Assembly (NCBI GenBank): GCA_958450325.1
Contig: OY288256.1
Location: forward strand, 52,222,953 to 52,286,952
Source: Agrostemma githago
Lineage: Eukaryota; Streptophyta; Magnoliopsida; Caryophyllales; Caryophyllaceae
Direction of reading: 5' to 3'
DNA length: 64,000 nucleotides
How positions within the stretch are numbered: the stretch's first letter is position 1; every line of letters starts with the position of its first letter. The notes under the pieces are model-generated. The model made no database searches. It worked only from the letters and a program-made list of their open reading frames with translations, and was not told the origin of the DNA. Of the stretch, positions 55,948 through 64,000 are shown piece by piece. A program made the translations under genes and the position numbers.

Positions 55948-58900
55948 ATGACAACTCGCGACACCGCGGACACCCCTGCTGAGGCGGAAGCCGAGCTCGA
56001 GGTTGTGAGAACCTCCCCACCGGAGGACCAAGCCCGAGACAAGGACAAAGGCAAGGGCCACTTGGCCTCAACGTCCGCACCAGCAGAGGTGCCCCCTGCA
56101 ATCGTTCCGTTGAACACTTTCACCCCCGAGCAGCTGTCAGCCACTCAGCTCTTCCTCGCTGCCCTTCTAGGGGCGACGACTCCGTCAACACCTACCGCGC
56201 AGCGCGCGAAAGAAACCCCTCAACCGGCCACCAGGATTTTCCAAAGGACCGATGTTTCGCCAAGGGAACTCTTCCCCGAACTGCCAAGGACGATGACGCT
56301 GGAAGAAAGGAAACAGCGATACCTGGAAAAAAGCAGGCACCTTGATAATGAGCGTATCAGGCTGCGTCGTCGCCGGCGAAAATACCGATCCAGGGATCCT
56401 TCGCCGGCCCGCCCAAGGACGGACTCGGGCACCCCGACACCACCCAATATCGGGAGGGAGGACAACGAGTCCCCCACAAGTAGCAGGCGCCGCGGAAGGA
56501 GCCGAAGTCATAACCCGACCATACATCACCGGCTGGGTCCAGGCACCCAAAAGGCCAGGAAAAGCCGCAGCCCCCAGAGGACGGTTCATCACCGCCTGGG
56601 CCAGAGAGAAAGAGATGGAAGGCCTACAAAGACCGTCCAAGACCGGCTAGGCCCTAGGGAACGTGAAAGAAGGTACGCCAGCCCCGAGGAACGAGGCTCG
56701 GTATTCACCCGGCTGACGAGCAGCGTTGCCCGAGAAAACAGGTCCATACCTCAGGAGAAGTCCGAGCAAGAGACGTTCGTGACATGCCGGTCCGGCAGAA
56801 ACACGTCCACCTCCCACGAAGAAGGGGAGGGTGAATCGAAACTGACAACGCCCGGCGTAAAAGCACAAAAGAGAGGACGGTCGACGGTATCGCCATTTCA
56901 CCCAGATATTACGGAGCACCCCATGCCCAGGTTTAAGGTACCCAATATCCAGTTCGACGGAACCGCCGACCCGGAAGACCACTTGGCGACATACGAAAGT
57001 TACATGGCCATGTACGAGCTCGATGACGCGGTGTGGTGCCGGGTGTTCCCCACCACTCTCACAGGATACGCCCAATCATGGTTCCGGGGATTGCCCCGAG
57101 AATCCATTCGAAGTTTCAGAGACCTCAGCACGGCCTTCATAGACCAATATGCCGGAAGCCGGCGCAGGCAGATCGTGACGGTGGATCTAATGACCATGAA
57201 GCAAGGGCCAAAAGAGACCATCAGGGAGTATGTTAGAAGATTCGACTTAGAGTGCCAACAAATACGGACAATCGATGCGTCAACGGCCGCCTGCGCCCTG
57301 ACCCATACGATGACAGAAGGGCCTCTCAAGAGCCACTTACTCAGAGAGAGACCTACCTCACTGGTCGAGGCCAGGCGAATCGTGGAAGGATATATGAACG
57401 AAGAGGACTACAAAGCGCGGCGTGAGGACCCATCACCACCCAGGGTCCGACGTCCGCCTTTGGAAAGAGCTCGGAGCCCGACAGGCCAAAAGGAGCCCCA
57501 AAGAATACCGAACAGGAGCCGCGGGGAGAAAAGGTCGGAGGGAGGTCGCAGAGAAAGGTTCGACCGTTACACCGCGCTGACCCGACCCTGGGCGGAAATC
57601 TACGAGATAGAGAAGAACAACAAAAAGTGGGGAGTCCCACGTCCCATCAGAGCCGGAGCACACGCAGATCCGAAGAAATACTGCGCTTTTCACGGCCAGA
57701 CGGGGCACACAACAGAGGAATGTCGGAACCTAAAAGACGAAATTGAAGACCTCATACGCCGCGGCTCGTTGGCGGCGCATGAAGCTAGGGGCCAGCGCAT
57801 CGCCACCAATAACAGCACCGGCAACAATTACGGCCAGGGTGCGGTTGCCGGCAATCCCAGGGAGAGAGCCGAGAAAGGAAAGGAACACAACGTCATCAAT
57901 ACGGTAGATAAAAGGGGGGAGGAAGCCGGGACCAGCAGGAGGCAGGTTAAGAACCACTTGAGAGAGCTAACCCGACATATATGCTACACCGGCGAATCTA
58001 GGGAAAAGACCATCCCAACTCTCAGTATCACGGCAGAGGACTACAAGCGAGTGACCTACCCCCATAGTGACCCCCTGGTATTGGCCGTCAAGATAGGCGA
58101 CCACACGGTCAAAAGGTGCATGATAGACACGGGCGCCTACACCAACTTACTGTACAAGGAAGCGTTCGAGCAAATGGGTTTCGAGAAACGGCATCTTAAC
58201 CCAACGGCCGGCGCCCTGTACGGATTTTCTGGGACCGGAGTCGTTCCCATGGGAACTATCGACCTACCGGTCACGTTCGGGGAAGGAGTGAACGCCAAGA
58301 CAACCACAGCCCAATTCGTAGTAGTCAACGCCAAATCTGCCTACAATGCGTTAATAGGCCGGATAACCCTGGATGGGATACATGCCTTGGTATCCATATG
58401 CGCCCTGACGCTGGCATACGTCACTAACAGGAACACCGAGGGAAAACTACACGGAGACCAGGACTCCGCCAGAAGCTGTAACTCAGTAGCCCTCAAGCGA
58501 TCCCAAGAAGAAATGAAAGGAAAGAGAAAAGCCACCCTCGATGCCGAGCAAAGACAGCCGGCCCCCAAAACCCTTAAGATAAAGGGAACGAACGATCTCG
58601 ACTCCGAGCGCATAGAGCCGGGCGGAGGGAGCATGGCGATAAACCTAGAGCCGGGCCGATCCGTCCTCATAGGAACCGACCTAGATCCCGGCTACCAAGA
58701 ACGCCTCGTCAGCCTCCTGAAGGCTAACACCGACGTCTTCGCATACTCAGCTGACGAAATGACAGGGGTGGACCCGGAAGTGACGGTACACATGCTAAAC
58801 GTCGATCCTGCTTTCCGACCAGTGAAGCAGAAGAAGAGAAGCATGTCGGCAGAAAAGGACGACGCCATCCGGTGTGAGGTCGACAAGTTGATAAAAGCCG

Positions 58901-61842
58901 GCTTCATAGAAACCTGCAACTACCCCGAGTGGCTGGCAAACGTGGTGATGGTGAGGAAGTCATCAGGCGCCTTGCGGATGTGCGTCGACTTCACCAACCT
59001 AAATAAAGCATGCCCAAAAGACTTCTACCCTCTCCCAAGAATCGACCAACTAGTAGACGCCACCAGCGGACATACCATGCTAAGCTTTCTTGACGCCTTC
59101 TCCGGATACCATCAAGTCTTCTTGTGGGAACCAGACAGGGTCAAGTGCGCGTTCATTACCAGCGCCGGGACATTCATGTACAAAATGATGCCCTTCGGAC
59201 TAAAAAACGCGGGTGCCACCTACCAAAGACTGGTAGACAAGATCTTCAAAGGTCAGAGAGGCAGAAACATGGAAATATACGTGGACGACGCGATCGTAAA
59301 AAGCAAAACAGACGGTGATCATCTTGACGATCTAAGGGAAACATTCCAATCGCTGAGAAAATACAAGATGAAGTTGAACCCTCAGAAGTGCACATTCGGA
59401 GTAATGTCCGGAAAATTCCTAGGCTTCCTAGTAAGCGCCAGAGGAATAGACGCCAACCCGGAAAAGGTCCAGGCCATTCAAGACCTACCAGAGCCAAAAA
59501 CTATCAAAGATATACAGAGACTCACGGGAAAAATGGCGGCTCTGGCCCGTTTCATCTCAAGGGCGGCCGATAAATCCACCCCTTTCTTCGGAGTCCTCAA
59601 AGGCAACAAGCACTTCAAGTGGGGGGAAGAGCGGAGGACGGCGTTCGCTAACTTGAAAGAACACTTAAAGACCCTACCGACGCTGGCACGACCAACCGAG
59701 GGTGAAAAGTTATACGTCTACATAGCTGTCACCAATGTCACAGTCAGCGCCGTCATCCTCAGAGAGGAGGAGAAGGCCCAGCAACCAATATATTTCATCA
59801 GTCACGCGCTGGGCCCAGCAGAAAAAAATTATTCCATGGTAGAGAAGGCAGCATACGCCATAGTCGTGGCCGCCCGAAAGTTGCGCCCCTACTTTGATGC
59901 ACACCCGGTAACCGTCCTCACCAACATGCCTCTGGAGAAGGCACTGGAAAAATTTGAGAAGTCAGGACGAATGTTGAAATGGGCCGTGGAGCTAAGCGGC
60001 CTAGGGATCACCTACCAGTCAAGGACGGCGATAAAAGCCCAAGCGCTGGCGGACTTCATAGCCGAATGCTCCCACTCGGAAGACGACGACCCACCATCGG
60101 AGGCATGGGAGGCCTTCACCGATGGTTCGTCCACCAGTAACGGTTCCGGAGCCGGCGTCGTCTTAACGAGCCCCGACGGCGAAGAATTCGAACATGCGCT
60201 AAGGTTCACTTTTCAGGCGTCCAACAATGAAGCCGAATACGAAGCTGTGTTAGCCGGAATCCACCTGGCCCGAGCAGCCGGAGCCAAACGAATTGTACTA
60301 TCAACTGACTCACAACTGGTGGTGAACCAGATTAACGGAGAGTACGAAGCCAGGGAGCCCTCGATGGCACTCTACCTAAAGAAAGTGAAAGAAGAGCTAT
60401 CCCAACTCCAATCATACGAGATCAAACAAGTGCCTAGGTCACAGAATAACCGGGCAGACGCATTGTCAAAACTCGCAAGCTCGAGCTTACAGGATATTAG
60501 ACGCTCGGTCTGGGTAGACGTCCGACAGGAAAAAAGCATCACAGTGTCCGAAGACGGTCATGATTACGTCCTCAACATAGAACGCAAAAGCGATAACGAT
60601 TGGCGGACACCCATCATCGAGTATATCCTGAGCAAACAACTGCCAAAAGACCCCGCCACAGCTAAACGAATGCCCACAACAGCCGCAAGGTACATGATAT
60701 TGGACGAACAACTATACAAGAAAGGAACAGCTGCTCCAATACTAAGATGCTTAAAACCAGAGGAGGCACCAGAAGTGCTGGACGACATCCACTCGGGGAT
60801 GTGCGGACACCATATAGGGGGCAGAAACCTGGCACATGAAGCGGTCAGAGCGGGCTACTACTGGCCAACAGCCATACATGATGCTCGAGAACTAACCAAA
60901 AAGTGCAGAAATTGCCAAATCCATTCACCAGTGATCCACGCGCCGGCTAGGGACCTACAGCCCATCCTGAGCCCTATCCCCTTCGCCCAATGGGGTATGG
61001 ATATACTAGGACCCTTCCCTACAGCAACCGGGAACAGGAAGTTCGTAATTGTGGCAGTGGATTATTTCTCAAAATGGATAGAAGCAGAAGCCGTTCCCAA
61101 TATCACGTAACCGGCCGTGCGCAAAGTGATATGGCGAAACGTCATAACCCGATTCGGCGTACCCAAGGTACTGGTCTTCAATCATGGCCGACAATTCGAT
61201 AACCCTCCACAAACCAACGGAGAATGGCTAGGAGGATTTGGGACTGCGGTGGCATACTCAGCCGTCTGCCATCCGCAAACCAACGGCCAGGCCGAGGCGG
61301 CCAACAAACAAATTCTCAACGGGCTAAGAAAGATGCTGGAAGACCTCAAAGGGAGATGGGCAGATGAGTTACCGAGTGTCCTGTGGTCCCTAAGAACGAC
61401 GCAGAAGGCGGCAACAGGACACTCGCCATTCGGCCTAGTATATGGGGCAGAAGCCCTCCTCCCCATAGAAACGCGCCTTCCCTCCGCCCGTAGCAAATAT
61501 TATGAGGGCGGCAGGAATGAGACGGCCATGAAAGAAGCCCTGGATCTGGTAGAGGAAACCAGGGAGGAGGCACGCGTAAACTTGGTAGCATATCAACAAG
61601 GCATGAGAAAGGCCTACAACCAGAGGGTAAACCACCGAAGGTTCCAGATGGGTGACTTAGTCCTAAGGAAATCCGCGGCAGTCGGCAAGGCAAACGAACA
61701 CGGAAAGCTCAGCGCCAACTGGGAGGGGCCATATGAGATCACTAAGGTCCTAGGACCAAGTACTTACAAACTAAAAGACAGAGAGGGATGGGACTTACCG
61801 TCACACTGGAACGCCGACACCGTTAGGAGGTACTACGTATAA
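55948..61842 (+). pseudogene. Tat-type Gag-Pol polyprotein with one in-frame stop
   Basis: A single frame of about 1964 codons with TAA at codon 1721 (61108). Residues 1-300 are basic and Arg-rich; the Gag core follows from about 326 (PRFKVPNIQFDGTADPEDHL), then a CAFH..TGHTTEEC knuckle near 579. Protease IDTGAYTNLL (Asp727) is next. RT follows with RMCVDFTNLNKACPKDFYPL, FLDAFSGYHQV and YVDD (1111-1114), then its RNase H. A second RNase H begins FTDGSS (Asp1392), with NNEAEYEAVLAG and STDSQLVV. Integrase has the zinc-binding H1615...C1653-x2-C1656 and first catalytic Asp1685 (GMDILGP). After the stop, the second catalytic position reads FNHGRQF, where DNGRQF is usual. Otherwise well preserved, so a recent insertion. 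Confidence 0.93.
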
Positions 61843-62049
61843 GCAAGCGGACGAAATGTTGTACTGAACCTCGGCAGGGTACCATCGGGCCTGTCGACTA
61901 CCCTGCCACCAGAAACTTGTAAAAATTTTTAATAAGGAAGGCTCTGTTTGCTATCTACTTGCTCCCCGTTCACTATGTTCTCGACCAGCAAGCAGGGGGC
62001 AATAAGGGGGGGAGCCCCTATTCGCCCATCACCAAGAAGGGACCCCCCA
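61843..62049 (+). other. Spacer between integrase and the tandem array
   Basis: 207 bp of non-coding sequence following the polyprotein stop. Confidence 0.6.
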
Positions 62050-63240
62050 CCAAAAGTCGGAACCGACTGTGGCCTGACCACAGCCGGCCTACCGACCAAA
62101 TCTCCCCCACCCAGAGTGTGGGGGCATAAGTCGGGAACCGACTGTGGCCTGACCACAGCCGGCCTACCGACCAAATCTCCCCCACCCAGAGTGTGGGGGC
62201 ATAAGTCGGAAACCGACTGTGGCCTGACCACAGCCGGCCTACCGACCAATCTCCCCCACCCAGAGTGTGGGGGCATAAGTCGGGAACCGACTGTGGCCTG
62301 ACCACAGCCGGCCTACCGACCAAATCTCCCCCACCCAGAGTGTGGGGGCATAAGTCGGGAACCGACTGTGGCCTGACCACAGCCGGCCTACCGACCAAAT
62401 CTCCCCCACCCAGAGTGTGGGCGCATAAGTCGGGAACCGACTGTGGCCTGACCACAGCCGGCCTACCGACCAAATCTCCCCCACCCAGAGTGTGGGGGCA
62501 TAAGTCGGGAACCGACTGTGGCCTGACCACAGCCGGCCTACCGACCAAATCTCCCCCACCCAGAGTGTGGGGGCATAAGTCGGGAACCGACTGTGGCCTG
62601 ACCACAGCCGGCCTACCGACCAAATTTCCCCCACCTAGAGTGTGGGGGCATAAGTCGGGAACCGACTGTGGCCTGACCACAGCCGGCCTACCGACCAAAT
62701 CTCCCCTACCCAGAGTGTGGGGGCATAAGTCGGGAACCGACTGTGGCCTGACCACAGCCGGCCTACCGACCAAATCTCCCCCACCCAGAGTGTGGGGGCA
62801 TGACTGTGGCCTGACCACAGCCGGCCTACCGACCAAATCTCCCCCACCCAGAGTGTGGGGGCATAAGTCGGGAACCGACTGTGGCCTGACCACAGCCGGC
62901 CTACCGACCAAATCTCCCCCACCCAGAGTATGGGGGCATAAGTCGGGAACCGACTGTGGCCTGACCACAGCCGGCCTACTGACCAAATCTCCCCCACCCA
63001 GAGTGTGGGGGCATATGTCGGGAACCGACTGTGGCCTGACCACAGCCGGCCTACCGACCAAATCTCCCCCACCCAGAGTGTGGGGGCATAAGTCGGGAAT
63101 CGACTGTGGCCTGACCACAGTCGGCCTACCGACCAAACCTCCCCCACCCAGAGTGTGGGGGCGTAAGTCGGGAACCGAATGTGGCCTGACCATAGACGGC
63201 CTACCGACCAAATCTCCCCCATCCAGAGTGTGGGGGCATA
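62050..63240 (+). repeat. 75-bp tandem repeat array, about 16 units
   Basis: Head-to-tail units of 75 bp with little variation. Each holds two potential hairpins: TGTGGCCTGACCACA and CCCCCACCCAGAGTGTGGGGG. One unit near 62800 lacks 12 bp, and one near 62247 lacks one base. Because 75 is a multiple of three, long open frames appear on both strands. I regard those as artefacts. Confidence 0.97.
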
Positions 63241-63618
63241 AGGAGTTTGTTACAATAAAGCATGGAATAAACAGAAAATAAGATAGCAAGACAGAATGAT
63301 AAAAACAGAAAATAGAAAGCGTCAGAAGCGCCAGGCGTTTGTTACAATAAGGAGTCAAAATAAGGCTACAACAATTCAAAGATCGGCAGCCGTCCCCAAA
63401 GGATCAAGCGCCACCTACAAACAGAACAAAAAGGAATGCAAAGGATAAATCATGGAGGGCAAGCCTATGCCTAAACCTCAAAAGGGTAGGTGCGAGGAGA
63501 TCCACAAAAAGCCTCAAGAGGGGGCAGAGGAGTTAGCAGTATATGCCGGCTCATCTGCCGCCCCCTCCTCTCCCTCCCTGAGGGTACATGAGGCACAGGA
63601 GGACGACGGCCCGAGTTC
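63241..63618 (+). other. Spacer after the tandem array
   Basis: Non-coding. GTTTGTTACAATAA occurs twice (about 63244 and 63339), a short direct repeat. Confidence 0.6.
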
Positions 63619-64000
63619 CTATTTAGGAGAGGTAGGAGGCTCGGCCGCCGGCGACCCACCCTCACGTTCATCCTCCTCCGCTTGAAGGCGCTGATATATC
63701 GGATTATACCGACCAAAGTCGAAACCCGGATTGTACTCGAGAAGGGCTTTTGACGTCAAGTCAACAACAGCATTCATTCCCTCAAGAAAAGCTGCGTCAC
63801 CTTCCTTCGCCAAGTTGGCAATCTCCCCAGACTTCTTCTCTGATTCCTGTTCAGCGGCTGCCAGCTTCGACTGAAGGGACTCTATATCAGCGCGAGCCAC
63901 CTGTAATTGCCCCTCCAGATCCTTCTTGAGCGACTCGCAGGAGGAATGGACCCCCCGGAGAGTTTCCAATTCCTTGCGACCGGTCACCTCCTTCCCCTCA
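63619..64000 (-). CDS. Antisense extra ORF of the Tat-type element, partial
   Basis: Open on the minus strand from the window edge to the stop at 63619, about 127 codons seen, N-terminus outside the window. Residues from the edge form a heptad-rich coiled coil (LQVARADIESLQSKLAAAEQ), followed by NPGFDFGRYNPIYQRLQAEE and a Glu/Pro/Ser-rich end. Extra ORFs of unknown function in antisense orientation, often with coiled coils, are known between integrase and the 3' LTR in Tat-lineage elements. No enzyme motif is visible. An ATG need not lie within the window. Confidence 0.7.
   Translation of the reverse strand, partial: EGKEVTGRKELETLRGVHSSCESLKKDLEGQLQVARADIESLQSKLAAAEQESEKKSGEIANLAKEGDAAFLEGMNAVVDLTSKALLEYNPGFDFGRYNPIYQRLQAEEDEREGGSPAAEPPTSPK

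Larger units (their letters stand above)
55442..64000 (+). mobile_element. Ty3/Gypsy retrotransposon, Tat lineage (Retand-like), runs off the window
   Basis: 5' LTR 55442-55872, primer site at 55876, gag-pol 55948-61842, a 75-bp tandem array 62050-63240, and an antisense ORF from 63619 to beyond the window. A second RNase H domain between the RT-RNase H and the integrase, a tandem array after integrase and an antisense extra ORF are known Tat-lineage features; the array recalls Retand. The 3' LTR is outside the window. The target duplication would be CTTAG (55437-55441). Confidence 0.9.

Noticed and set aside
56185..58670. Numerous minus-strand ORFs of 70-150 residues
   Set aside because: Antisense shadows of the Gypsy gag-pol frame, which has clear conserved domains.
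62050..63240. CRISPR-like array
   Set aside because: The sequence is continuous 75-bp tandem units without distinct spacers, inside a plant retrotransposon.
62018..63379. ORFs of 453, 338, 195 and 131 residues over the tandem array on both strands
   Set aside because: They are repetition of a 75-bp unit in open frames. The peptides are simple 25-residue repeats without independent support.

Overview
The window is plant nuclear DNA. The evidence is plant-type LTR retrotransposons of both superfamilies, CACTA, hAT and Stowaway-like DNA transposons, a primer site matching plant tRNA-Asp, and one intron-containing plant P450 gene. A Caryophyllales host (perhaps Silene) is plausible: the Tat/Retand-type Gypsy element at the right end carries an amplified tandem repeat, as described for Retand of Silene. 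That assignment is inference. Nearly the whole window is nested transposons; the single apparently intact host gene is a CYP77B-type cytochrome P450 at 37.8-42.8 kb on the minus strand.

Left block (1-20 kb). A high-copy LTR family, marked by ACTCGATCGAGT palindromes, occupies 1-1876. Into it went a minus-strand Athila-like Gypsy element (1877-9308; 3' LTR, gag and protease remain, pol lost). This abuts a plus-strand Athila-like element without pol (9309-16989) whose single long ORF is split by a 2.1 kb CACTA element holding a 5S-rRNA-derived segment. Next come the tail of the palindrome LTR (16990-17186), a CACTA remnant with a Transposase_24-like gene (17187-19711) and a LINE reverse-transcriptase fragment.

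Middle block (20-36.6 kb). The LINE is split by a 16.6 kb CACTA composite (20050-36627, TSD TAG). Inside it are a second related CACTA in opposite orientation (21265-28503, TSD AGT) with a degraded tnp2 transposase, a solo LTR of the palindrome family (29255-31967, TSD CATAC), and a 2.7 kb TIR element (32815-35494) full of a 13-bp motif repeated with an exact 22-bp period. The outer CACTA has lost its transposase gene. Because the two CACTA copies are related, each insertion can be checked against an empty site in the other copy or against LINE reading-frame continuity.

Right block (36.6-64 kb). A hAT-like element (36871-37537) precedes the P450 gene, whose 3.5 kb intron contains a MULE-like element with arms of about 335 bp and several foldback MITEs. 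After intergenic sequence with MITEs there is a Copia element with both LTRs (46517-52603, degraded ORFs, and no tRNA-type primer site but a 15-nt complement between LTR and leader), another palindrome-family LTR (53352-55441), and a Tat-lineage Gypsy element inserted in it (55442 to the window end). The Gypsy element has a nearly complete gag-pol with two RNase H domains, one in-frame stop, a 75-bp tandem array and an antisense coiled-coil ORF that runs off the window.

Coordinates of TSD-bounded elements are exact to the base where stated. Exon limits in degraded transposon genes are approximate. All family names rest on motif recognition, not on database searches.
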